Origin: JAALLB01 sp039814425 | GTDB lineage: Bacteria > Pseudomonadota > Alphaproteobacteria > Rhizobiales > Rhizobiaceae | NCBI GenBank assembly: GCA_039814425.1 | Contig: JBCCBE010000001.1 | Location: 1 to 64,000 of the forward strand | Length of the DNA: 64,000 bases | Direction of reading: 5' to 3' | Shown: positions 17,516 through 25,787 of the stretch, in pieces | Position numbering within the stretch: the first letter of the stretch is position 1 | Layout of the letters: the number at the start of each line of letters is the position of its first letter | Position numbers and translations under genes: made by a program | Notes under the pieces: model-generated | Told to the model about the DNA's origin: nothing | Databases searched by the model: none | What the model saw: only the letters and a program-made list of their open reading frames with translations

Positions 17516-18889
17516 ATGACAGAACTGGCAGTATCAAAATCACGAGGCAACGGCATTCCAATTTATTGTTTGGAGCCAGGCCAATTGGCTCGTCACAAAG
17601 TGCTCAATCAGACCTGTAAAACCTGGGCAAAGGCCAATCAGTTTAACGGGCAAGCGGAAAAGATATTGATGGTTCCCGATGGTAAAGGTCAGCTTTCCAG
17701 TGTCCTTTTCGGGATAGGAGAGGGGGACGAGCCTTTGATAACGGGAGCGCTTGCTTCCCGTCTGCCAAAAGGAAATTATAAATTTGCTGATAATCCGATG
17801 AATCCTGAACTCTCTACACTTGGCTGGATGTTGGGATCTTACAGGTTCGCGAACTATAAGAAAAATTCGTCGGGCATAGCAGAACTGATTTTGCCGGGCT
17901 CTATAGATAAGGCGTCCCTACTCCGCCAAGCAGAAGCCACTTTTTTAGCCCGCGATTTAATCAATATCCCTGCCAACGATCTTGGCCCCACGCAGATTGA
18001 GCAAGCAATTCGCAAGATGGCGCGTGCGTTTAAAGCCAAGGTTGCGGTCGTGAAGGGTGACGACTTGATAAAGAAAAATTTTCCGATGATCCATGCAGTA
18101 GGACGGGCAAGTGTGGATGCGCCAAGGTTGATTGATCTTAAATGGGGTAATGCAAAACACCCGAAAGTCACGCTGGTTGGTAAGGGGGTTAGCTTTGATA
18201 CCGGTGGTTTGAATATTAAACCGGGAAGCTCTATGGCGCTGATGAAGAAAGATATGGGCGGTGCTGCAAATACGATTGCATTGGCACAGATGATTATGGC
18301 GGCTAATTTACCGGTGCGCCTTCGGTTGTTGGTGCCTACGGTCGAGAACTCAATTGCTGGAAATGCTTTCCGGCCGAGTGATATTCTGCCAAGCCGAAAG
18401 GGTATCAGCGTTGAGATCGGAAATACTGATGCTGAGGGTCGCCTCATTCTTGGAGATGCCCTAACCCTGGGCGACGAGGAAAAGCCGGAAATGATGATTG
18501 ATATGGCTACGTTGACCGGGGCAGCGCGGGTAGCGCTTGGGCCTGATTTGCCGCCGTTTTACACCGATGATGATGCTTTATCTGACGAGATTTCAAAACA
18601 TGCGGAAGCTTGTCATGATCCTTTATGGCGCATGCCGCTCTGGCCGCCTTATCAAAAGATGCTTAGGTCAAAGGTCGCTGATGTGAATCACATTTCAACT
18701 GGCGGGTTTGCGGGCTCAATTACAGCTGCGTTGTTTCTGTCACGCTTTGTGGAAAAGGCTCAGAGTTGGGTACATCTGGACATATTCGGCTGGGTGCCTG
18801 CTGCAAAACCATGGGCGCCGGTTGGTGGTGAAGCGCAAGGTATCCGCGCTCTTTATTCAGTGCTTGAGAAGAGATATTCAACAGATTGA
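17516..18889 (+). CDS. Leucyl aminopeptidase family protein (M17)
   Basis: A 457-residue cytosolic metallo-aminopeptidase that removes N-terminal residues from peptides. The M17 catalytic core is complete: GKGVSFDTGGLNIKPG (about 222-237), the metal-binding KKDMGGAANT, the signature NTDAEGRLILGDAL (about 303-316) and the C-terminal VDVNHI/GGFAGSITAALFL region. It is shorter than the roughly 500-residue PepA and its N-terminal domain differs, which matches the second alphaproteobacterial M17 paralogue rather than PepA proper. CAGGAG precedes the ATG. It heads a row with a MarR regulator and an NlpC/P60 hydrolase. Confidence 0.9.
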   Translation: MTELAVSKSRGNGIPIYCLEPGQLARHKVLNQTCKTWAKANQFNGQAEKILMVPDGKGQLSSVLFGIGEGDEPLITGALASRLPKGNYKFADNPMNPELSTLGWMLGSYRFANYKKNSSGIAELILPGSIDKASLLRQAEATFLARDLINIPANDLGPTQIEQAIRKMARAFKAKVAVVKGDDLIKKNFPMIHAVGRASVDAPRLIDLKWGNAKHPKVTLVGKGVSFDTGGLNIKPGSSMALMKKDMGGAANTIALAQMIMAANLPVRLRLLVPTVENSIAGNAFRPSDILPSRKGISVEIGNTDAEGRLILGDALTLGDEEKPEMMIDMATLTGAARVALGPDLPPFYTDDDALSDEISKHAEACHDPLWRMPLWPPYQKMLRSKVADVNHISTGGFAGSITAALFLSRFVEKAQSWVHLDIFGWVPAAKPWAPVGGEAQGIRALYSVLEKRYSTD

Positions 18890-18950
18890 TCTTGTAATCA
18901 GTAATATCCCGCAATTGATTTCGTCTCCGTAATGACCTTAAATAAATCAT

Positions 18951-19301
18951 ATGAGAAATCTAGTGATCAGTTCTGGTCAGGCATTGAAACTGTGGCATGC
19001 AACATCCGTTGCCATGGTGCAGGATGAAACGCGTGATTTAACCCAACGCCAGATGGCTATTCTTTTAGTGGTGTACCTGGAACCACCACCACATACGGTA
19101 CGTGGTATCGCGCAATATTTGGGAGTGACCAAACCGGTGATCACAAGAGCGCTTGATACAATGGGGAGTATGAACTTACTGGAACGTCGCCGCGATCCAG
19201 AAGATCTGCGCAATGTGTTAATCCGGCGAACCGTTGAAGGTGCATTGTATCTTGAACGGCTCGGTGACATTGTGTCGAAAAAGGCTGAAGAGATTTCCTG
19301 A
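18951..19301 (+). CDS. MarR-family transcriptional regulator
   Basis: A 116-residue winged-helix protein of the MarR family, shorter than usual (about 140) because the N- and C-terminal dimerisation helices are reduced. The DNA-binding part is clear: LTQRQMAILLVVYLEP, HTVRGIAQYLGVTKPVITRALDT (recognition helix) and the wing LLERRRDPEDLRNVLIR. No ribosome binding site is evident before the ATG. Its stop overlaps the next start (TGATG at 19299-19303), so it is translationally coupled to the NlpC/P60 gene. Confidence 0.85.
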   Translation: MRNLVISSGQALKLWHATSVAMVQDETRDLTQRQMAILLVVYLEPPPHTVRGIAQYLGVTKPVITRALDTMGSMNLLERRRDPEDLRNVLIRRTVEGALYLERLGDIVSKKAEEIS

Positions 19302-20179
19302 TGACACGGTCGAAACTACCCTTGCTTGATCCTGAGGACCGTCGCCTCACCCCCGTGATGCTTGATGGTTCCAAGCCGGATACCCCAGTTAAAACAGCGG
19401 CTGTTTCTGTTGCGTTTACAGAACTCTATCCAAAGCCCGACAGGCAAAGTGCAATCGATACGCAATTGATTTTTGGGGAGACCGTAGCAGTTTTTTCAAG
19501 CCATGGTGCCTGGTCTTTGGTTCAGGCAAAGCGGGACAAGTATTGTGGTTGGATTGAAACCAACACTTTATCTTTTGATCCATCACCGGCAACCCACCTG
19601 GTGTGTGTTCCGCGTACCTTTTTTTATCCCGGTCCCGATCTTAAGTTGCCGCATAAGGGAATGCGTTCAATTGGCAGTGAATTGCTCATTGTTGACCTGG
19701 TTGAAAACCGTGGAACGCAATATGGAGTTCTTGATACTGGAGAAACGGTTATTGCCCGTCATGTTAGGCCAATTGATGAGCATAATAATGACTTTGTATC
19801 GGTGGCTGAAAGCCTGATCGATACCCCTTATTTGTGGGCGGGAACGTCAGCTTTTGGGATTGATTGTTCTGGCTTAGTCAAACTTACAATGATGATGTGT
19901 GGGCGCAACGTTTTGCGAGATTCAGACATGCAGGCAGCGACACTGGGTGAGGAGATTGATCCGGGAAAGCAATATGAAAACTTGCAACGCGGTGATCTGG
20001 TGTTTTGGCGTGGCCATGTTGGTATTTGTCAGGGAAAGAACAGGGATGGCATAATGATGATTGTTCACGCAAATGGCCACACTATGAGTGTGGCCAGCGA
20101 ACCGTTATCAGGAGCAATTGAACGTATTGCCTATCTGTATGAAGATCCGATTGGTGTGCGCCGACCGCAGGCGACATAG
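19301..20179 (+). CDS. NlpC/P60 family cell-wall hydrolase with SH3-like domains
   Basis: A 292-residue protein with two bacterial SH3-like regions (about 35-90 and 100-150) and a C-terminal NlpC/P60 cysteine peptidase domain, which typically cleaves peptidoglycan stem peptides. The catalytic Cys is C189 in FGIDCSGLVKL; the His is in WRGHVGIC and a further polar residue in IVHANGH. No signal peptide is visible, so either it acts on muropeptides in the cytoplasm or export is atypical. The coupling with MarR and the neighbouring aminopeptidase suggests a role in recycling cell-wall peptides, which is inference. Confidence 0.88.
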   Translation: MTRSKLPLLDPEDRRLTPVMLDGSKPDTPVKTAAVSVAFTELYPKPDRQSAIDTQLIFGETVAVFSSHGAWSLVQAKRDKYCGWIETNTLSFDPSPATHLVCVPRTFFYPGPDLKLPHKGMRSIGSELLIVDLVENRGTQYGVLDTGETVIARHVRPIDEHNNDFVSVAESLIDTPYLWAGTSAFGIDCSGLVKLTMMMCGRNVLRDSDMQAATLGEEIDPGKQYENLQRGDLVFWRGHVGICQGKNRDGIMMIVHANGHTMSVASEPLSGAIERIAYLYEDPIGVRRPQAT

Positions 20180-20415
20180 AGATCCAAATTTTGCCTGTTT
20201 TTATCTGTCGGTAATGGGTTGAGCGGAACGTCTCTTTCTTCGTCGATCATCGCAGGAAGTTTTGAGTTGTATTGATTGAAAGTTGGTATGACCTATCTCC
20301 TAAGCCAATAATTCTTCAGTTTAGAAATTTAGAAACTCCCAAACTTTCTAAGATGGTAATCAGTTGGTGTGCCAACTGTAGCAATACGCATTAGAAATGC
20401 AGGGGTTTGAAGATG

Positions 20416-20733
20416 TCAGGCAGCCGCAGATTTTTGCATCCGGGCGCGAGCTAGCATACGTGCGGTTTCGCATTGCTGATGCTTCTCACGCAGTTTGCCA
20501 ATGAACTCTATAATTTGGGCTTCCTCTGAATGCATATCGCGATGGAATGCTTCAGTTGTACCTACAATCACATCAACAAGCCTTGGAAAACAACCGCAGC
20601 ATTTACCGCGTTTGCCCATCTCATGGTAGACTTGAACAGGGACAATTAATTGCCAAGGATCATCGCGAAGCAGGTCGGTAATTACCGCGCGAACTTCTTC
20701 TTCCCTGATAATATTGCAACTGCAAATGATCAT
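20416..20733 (-). CDS. (2Fe-2S)-binding, bacterioferritin-associated ferredoxin-like protein
   Basis: A 105-residue protein with the BFD-type cysteine arrangement: C4 and C6 (MIICSCN), then C45 and C48 in KCCGCF. BFD proteins carry a 2Fe-2S cluster and help release iron from bacterioferritin. It is longer than the 64-residue E. coli Bfd, with a helical C-terminal extension (EEAQIIEFIGKLREKHQQ), as in many alphaproteobacteria. No bacterioferritin gene is adjacent. Iron control is likely from the family, but no clear operator was identified upstream. Confidence 0.8.
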   Translation of the reverse strand: MIICSCNIIREEEVRAVITDLLRDDPWQLIVPVQVYHEMGKRGKCCGCFPRLVDVIVGTTEAFHRDMHSEEAQIIEFIGKLREKHQQCETARMLARARMQKSAAA

Positions 20734-20881
20734 TTATAGTTTTTCCCGATACCTAGTTATTGTAACAGGTCCTCAATAAGTGAGACTTAAAAACTTTGAT
20801 AAAAATGAGTCAATCAATTTCTTTTAGAACGATTCAAAATTAGACTAAATCTGAAAGGATTTAAGCGCTCTTTTGTTGGGA

Positions 20882-21841
20882 TCAATAACCTGCTCGGCGG
20901 TCTACCAAGAACTGCAAATCTTTACCAGTTTCATGGCGGGTAATCTGGCTTTCAACATGCCTTCCCAAAGCCGCTACATCAGAGTTCGCAGCTACATGCG
21001 GTGTCAGAATTGCATTTTTAAACCGCCACAATGGGCTGGTTGCGCTTAAGGGTTCTGTCTCAAATACATCCAGAGAAACGGCCCCAAGGGTTCCATTTTC
21101 AAGGCTGATAGCGATATCTTTCTCTATCTGACTGCCGCCACGACCGGCATTTATGAGAACTGGGGATTGTAATATCGGGTGTTTTGCCAGTTTCGCGAAT
21201 ATTTCTTGATTGAAAAAGCCCCGGGTTTGGTTTGTCAGTGGTAACAGGCCGACGAGATAGTGCGTTTGAGCAAGAAACGCATCCGTTTCATTCGCATCGA
21301 AACATTGTACTGCGTCAATTTGTTTTTTGCTGCGGCTCCAGCCAATCACATTGAACCCGAGGGTTTTCAGTTTAGCAGCTGCGTCCTGACCAAGAATGCC
21401 CATGCCCATAATGCCGATTGTAACGTCACTTGCCTGAGGCTGAACCAGTTCAGACCAGTTGCGTTCATCCTGTAGCGCGTCATATTGGCGCTGTTGGCGC
21501 AAATGCATCAAACATTGCAAACAAATCCATTCGCTCATACGTGTTGTCAGTGAATGGTCGACAAAGCGGACAATGGGTACATCATCAGGAAGAGCTGGAT
21601 TTGCCAAAATCTTGTCGACTCCTGCGCCGGCTGAAAAGATAACTTCCAGATTGCTCATCCGATCAAAAAGATCATGATCAAACTCCCATACTAGAGCATA
21701 TTTTACACCATCCAGCGTTGCTGGTCGTTCGCCTCTTGCCCAGTCGATGACAGGCCTGCCGTCAAGTCCGTCGCGAATATTGCCGAGTTTTTCTGCGGCA
21801 TTAAACTCAACCGAGAGGAGCAAGGGTGATTTTTCTGTCAT
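20882..21841 (-). CDS. D-2-hydroxyacid dehydrogenase, GhrA-like (glyoxylate/hydroxypyruvate reductase A)
   Basis: A 319-residue NAD(P)H-dependent oxidoreductase of the D-isomer 2-hydroxyacid dehydrogenase family, closest in motif style to GhrA. The nucleotide-binding GxGxxG is GIMGMGILGQ (about 143-152). INAGRGG, SLDVFETEPL (catalytic Glu) and LTPHVAA (catalytic His) follow. It begins 15 bases downstream of yejF on the same strand, so it may be cotranscribed with the peptide importer. The substrate is not certain; glyoxylate or hydroxypyruvate is inferred from the subfamily. Confidence 0.85.
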   Translation of the reverse strand: MTEKSPLLLSVEFNAAEKLGNIRDGLDGRPVIDWARGERPATLDGVKYALVWEFDHDLFDRMSNLEVIFSAGAGVDKILANPALPDDVPIVRFVDHSLTTRMSEWICLQCLMHLRQQRQYDALQDERNWSELVQPQASDVTIGIMGMGILGQDAAAKLKTLGFNVIGWSRSKKQIDAVQCFDANETDAFLAQTHYLVGLLPLTNQTRGFFNQEIFAKLAKHPILQSPVLINAGRGGSQIEKDIAISLENGTLGAVSLDVFETEPLSATSPLWRFKNAILTPHVAANSDVAALGRHVESQITRHETGKDLQFLVDRRAGY

Positions 21842-21856
21842 TGTCGGGGTCCTGTT

Positions 21857-23467
21857 TTAAGCCACAGCCTTAATATCAAACGCTGCAGCCATTAAGGCCT
21901 TTGTGTAGTCGGTTTTTGGCGAATTGAAAATCTGCTCAGATGTGCCCTGTTCCACCACCTTGCCATTGCGCATTACGATGACTTCGTTGGCCAGCGCTTT
22001 AACTACTTTAAGGTCATGACTGATAAACATATAGGCGAGATTTTTGCGTCGTTGTAAATCACGCAGCAGGTCCACAACCTGCGCCTGGACGGACATATCC
22101 AGCGCAGACGTGGGCTCATCCAGCATGATGAATTCAGGTTCAAGAACAACAGCGCGAGCAATTGCAATGCGTTGACGCTGACCGCCTGAAAATTCATGCG
22201 GGTAGCGGTGGCGAGATTCTGGATCCAAGCCGGTTTCTGAAAGAGCCTGGATTACCATGATCTCGCGAGCGTTGCTCGACAGATCAGGCTTGTGAATTGT
22301 CAGTCCCTCGCCAACAATCTCACCGACAGACATGCGAGGCGAAAGAGAACCGAAAGGATCTTGGAACACGACCTGCATCCGGTTGCGCAGGGATCGCATA
22401 TCCCGGAATGAATAATCATTTATACTCTGGCCAACGAATCCAATTTTTCCTTCGGATGATATCAGTCGGGTCAAAGCCATACCCAGGGTTGTTTTGCCGG
22501 AGCCGGACTCGCCAACCACACCCAGAGTTTGACCTGCACGCAATTCAAGACTGATTCCATCAACCGCTTTGACATGGTCAACGGTTCTCTGGAGAAAGCC
22601 TTTCTTGATCGGAAACCAGACCTTCATATCATCAGCCTTTAAGACCAATGGAGCACTCTGATTTGCCTCTGGTGGATCGCCTTTTGGTTCTGATGACAGC
22701 AGATGTTTCGTGTATTTATGCTTCGGATTTTCAAAAATATCAGCAGTAGGTCCTTGCTCTACAATCTTGCCATTCTGCATCACGCAGCACCGGTCAGAAA
22801 TACGCCGCACTATGCCAAGATCATGAGTAATAAACAGCATGGACAGCCCGCGTTGTTTTTTCAGATCAGCAAGCAATTCCAGAATTTGCGCCTGAACCGT
22901 AACATCAAGCGCCGTGGTGGGCTCGTCAGCAATTAGAAGTTTCGGTTCATTGGCAAGCGCCATGGCAATCATTACCCGCTGGCGCTGCCCGCCAGATAAT
23001 TGGTGCGGATAGGACCCGAGGCGTTTTTCTGGATCGCGAATACCAACTTGTGTCATCAATTCGATTACACGGTCGCGAGCTCTATAGCCCGTTAAACCCT
23101 TATGGAGTGAAAGGATTTCCGAAATTTGCTTCTCGATCGTATGAAGCGGATTGAGCGATGTCATTGGTTCCTGAAAGATCATTGTTATGTCATTGCCGCG
23201 AACACGACGGATTTGATCTTCGCCGGCAGAGAGCAGATTGTTACCTTCAAAATGGATTTCGCCACTAGGGTGGCTTGCAGCGGGGTAGGGTAGTAGTTTC
23301 AGGACTGACAATGCGGAAACCGATTTTCCTGAGCCGGATTCTCCGACCAATGCAACCGTCTCGCCTTTCTCGATATCAAAGGAAATCTGATCAACAGCAA
23401 TAGAAGTTTTGCCGCCTTGGGTAAAAGCAATCGAGAGGTCTTTAATTTCCAGTAGGTTTTGCGTCAT
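21857..23467 (-). CDS. yejF: Peptide ABC transporter ATPase YejF (fused pair of ATPase domains)
   Basis: A 536-residue protein with two complete ABC ATPase domains, as in YejF of the microcin C/peptide importer YejABEF. Domain 1 has Walker A GESGSGKS and signature LSGGQRQRVMIAMAL; domain 2 has Walker A GESGSGKT and FSGGQRQRIAIARAV with LDEPTSALDMS. The start at 23467 lies 4 bases after the yejE stop and is preceded by GGGTGAG; the longer frame to 23503 would overlap yejE. It energises import of oligopeptides. The order yejA-B-E-F is complete. Confidence 0.92.
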   Translation of the reverse strand: MTQNLLEIKDLSIAFTQGGKTSIAVDQISFDIEKGETVALVGESGSGKSVSALSVLKLLPYPAASHPSGEIHFEGNNLLSAGEDQIRRVRGNDITMIFQEPMTSLNPLHTIEKQISEILSLHKGLTGYRARDRVIELMTQVGIRDPEKRLGSYPHQLSGGQRQRVMIAMALANEPKLLIADEPTTALDVTVQAQILELLADLKKQRGLSMLFITHDLGIVRRISDRCCVMQNGKIVEQGPTADIFENPKHKYTKHLLSSEPKGDPPEANQSAPLVLKADDMKVWFPIKKGFLQRTVDHVKAVDGISLELRAGQTLGVVGESGSGKTTLGMALTRLISSEGKIGFVGQSINDYSFRDMRSLRNRMQVVFQDPFGSLSPRMSVGEIVGEGLTIHKPDLSSNAREIMVIQALSETGLDPESRHRYPHEFSGGQRQRIAIARAVVLEPEFIMLDEPTSALDMSVQAQVVDLLRDLQRRKNLAYMFISHDLKVVKALANEVIVMRNGKVVEQGTSEQIFNSPKTDYTKALMAAAFDIKAVA

Positions 23468-23471
23468 TGTC

Positions 23472-24632
23472 TCACCCAAATGTCTTTCGGGGGTCAAATG
23501 CATCGCGCGTAGCCTCGCCTATGAAAATCAGCAGGGACAACATCAGTGATATTACCACAAACCCCGAGATACCAAGCCAGGGTGCCTGAAGATTATTCTG
23601 CCCCTGTTTTAAAAGTTCGCCTAGGGAAGCCGATCCTGGAGGAAGACCAAAGCCAAGAAAATCCAGCGACGTGAGCGTGGTTATTGAACCGTTCAGAATA
23701 AATGGCAGAAAGGTCAGTGTTGCCACCATGGCGTTGGGAAGCAGATGGCGGAACATGATTGTCCGGTTTCCAACCCCAAGGGCGCGGGCTGCTTTAACAT
23801 ATTCAAAATTACGCGCACGCAGGAATTCAGCCCGAACCACGCCGACAAACCCAACCCAGGAAAACAGAAGTAATATGCCGAGCAAAATCCAGAAACCGGG
23901 TTCCAGAACGGCTGCAATGATCAGCAGCAAATAGAGTACAGGCATTGCCGACCAAATCTCAATAAACCTTTGAAACAGGAGGTCTACCCAGCCACCGAAA
24001 TAACCCTGAACCGCACCGGCAGTTACACCAATCACCGCAGAGGCTGCCGTCAGCACGAGGCCGAATAAAACCGATATGCGAAAGCCGTAAATAACGCGAG
24101 CCATTACATCGCGTGCCTGGTCATCAGTTCCTAGCCAGTTCCAGTTTCCAGCGATACAAAACGGGTCATCCACGCCCTGAGGGTATTGCACGCAGCGTTC
24201 ATCCTCCGTGTATAGCCAGCTCGGTTTTGTCGGAGCGGGTTCGGGAATGTCTAGGTTGACGGTTTGATAAGAGTAACGGATGGGTGGCCAGATTGCCCAG
24301 CCGTGTTCTTTAAATGCCGCATGAACTTCCGGTATCCGATAGTCTGTTGCAGGGAGAAACCCATCATCACCTAAAAAGACTTCTTCGGGATAGTCCGTTA
24401 AAACCGGTACGTAGATTTCGCCCTTGAATGAAACAAGTATCGGTTTGTCATTGGCAATAAATTCGGCAAAGAGTGACAGGATGAACAGGAACAGAAAAAC
24501 CCATAACGACCAGAACCCGCGCCGATTTGCCTTGAAATTTGCCAATCTGCGTTGATTGAGCGGTGTCAAAAAAGGTCTTTTGGCTTGCGATGCGTCTCTG
24601 CGGCCTTGGATGAGATCAGATGTTGTGTCCAT
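23472..24632 (-). CDS. yejE: Peptide ABC transporter permease YejE
   Basis: A 386-residue inner-membrane permease of the YejE type. It has an N-terminal membrane segment (about 32-52), a large periplasmic loop containing the YejE-typical pair of Cys and an NWNWLGTDDQARDVMARVIYG segment, then the BPD_transp_1 domain with an EAA-like loop (ARALGVGNRTIMFRHLLPNA). The ATG at 24632 overlaps the yejB stop by one base (TGATG), a sign of translational coupling; a GTG at 24635 is the only longer alternative. Confidence 0.92.
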   Translation of the reverse strand: MDTTSDLIQGRRDASQAKRPFLTPLNQRRLANFKANRRGFWSLWVFLFLFILSLFAEFIANDKPILVSFKGEIYVPVLTDYPEEVFLGDDGFLPATDYRIPEVHAAFKEHGWAIWPPIRYSYQTVNLDIPEPAPTKPSWLYTEDERCVQYPQGVDDPFCIAGNWNWLGTDDQARDVMARVIYGFRISVLFGLVLTAASAVIGVTAGAVQGYFGGWVDLLFQRFIEIWSAMPVLYLLLIIAAVLEPGFWILLGILLLFSWVGFVGVVRAEFLRARNFEYVKAARALGVGNRTIMFRHLLPNAMVATLTFLPFILNGSITTLTSLDFLGFGLPPGSASLGELLKQGQNNLQAPWLGISGFVVISLMLSLLIFIGEATRDAFDPRKTFG

Positions 24633-25735
24633 CACACTTCTCTCGCCTCAAAATCAATGCGTGGGTCAATCATTGTGTAGACGACATCTGACACAAGGTT
24701 CACAACCAGGCCGATTAAAGAAAAGATATAGAGCGTTGCAAAGACAACCGGATAGTCGCGTCCGATAATGCTTTCAAAGCCAAGCAGGCCCAGTCCGTCT
24801 AATGAAAAGATGGTCTCGATCAGAAGGGAACCAGTAAAGAATGATGTTATGAAGGCTGCTGGGAAGCCTGCGATAATGATCAGCATCGCGTTGCGGAATA
24901 CGTGGCCGTATAGCACCTGTTTTTCGGCCAGCCCCTTGGCCCGTGCAGTTTGCACATATTGTTTGCGGATTTCATCTAGAAACGAGTTTTTTGTAAGCAG
25001 CGTGGTTGTAGCAAAAGCCGAAAGCGCCATTGCCGTTAGAGGCAAGGCCAAGTGCCATAAGTAGTCGATAATTTTTTCAACCAGCGATAATTCAGAGAAA
25101 TTATCGGAGGTTATCCCGCGCAACGGAAACCAGTCGAAAAACGAACCGCCAGCGAACAGAACCATCAACAAAATTGCAAACAGAAAACCGGGGATTGCAT
25201 AAGCAACGATAATGATGCCGCTGGTCCAAATATCGAATGACGTGCCATCAGACACGGCTTTTCGGATGCCAAGCGGGATGGAAATGCCATAAGATAAAAA
25301 CGTGATCCAAAGCCCTAACGAAATCGAAACCGGCATTTTTTCAACAATCAGATCAATTACGGAGATATTCCGGAAATAGCTTTCGCCGAAATCAAAACGT
25401 GAATAATCCCAGATCATAATGCCGAAGCGTTCAAGCGCCGGTTTGTCAAAGCCGAACTGTTCTTCCAACTGCTGGATGAACTCCGGATCAAGGCCTTGAG
25501 CACCACGATACTTGGAATTTACCTCAGTTACGGTATCAAACTGGTCAGTATCCTGCACGCCATCATTGCTGCCGGAAATACGATCCGTTGCACTGCCTGC
25601 CTGACCGGTTAGTTCTGCAACTACCCGTTCAACTGGTCCGCCGGGTGCAAACTGGATAACAGCAAAAGAAATAGCCATGATGCCCAAAATGGTTGGGATC
25701 ATTAACAGCACACGACGCAGGATATAGGCACCCAT
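24632..25735 (-). CDS. yejB: Peptide ABC transporter permease YejB
   Basis: A 367-residue inner-membrane permease of the DppB/YejB type. The N terminus MGAYILRRVLLMIPTILGIM is typical of the family. An extended, partly acidic insert (GSATDRISGSNDGVQDTDQF) marks the YejB subgroup. The transport domain has the EAA loop (ARAKGLAEKQVLYGHVFRNA) and a C-terminal DPRIDFE. It lies 52 bases after yejA. Confidence 0.92.
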   Translation of the reverse strand: MGAYILRRVLLMIPTILGIMAISFAVIQFAPGGPVERVVAELTGQAGSATDRISGSNDGVQDTDQFDTVTEVNSKYRGAQGLDPEFIQQLEEQFGFDKPALERFGIMIWDYSRFDFGESYFRNISVIDLIVEKMPVSISLGLWITFLSYGISIPLGIRKAVSDGTSFDIWTSGIIIVAYAIPGFLFAILLMVLFAGGSFFDWFPLRGITSDNFSELSLVEKIIDYLWHLALPLTAMALSAFATTTLLTKNSFLDEIRKQYVQTARAKGLAEKQVLYGHVFRNAMLIIIAGFPAAFITSFFTGSLLIETIFSLDGLGLLGFESIIGRDYPVVFATLYIFSLIGLVVNLVSDVVYTMIDPRIDFEAREV

Positions 25736-25787
25736 CAGTCTTTAACTCCGTTTCCAGAAATTACTGATGGTAAAGGATGAGGTGTGC

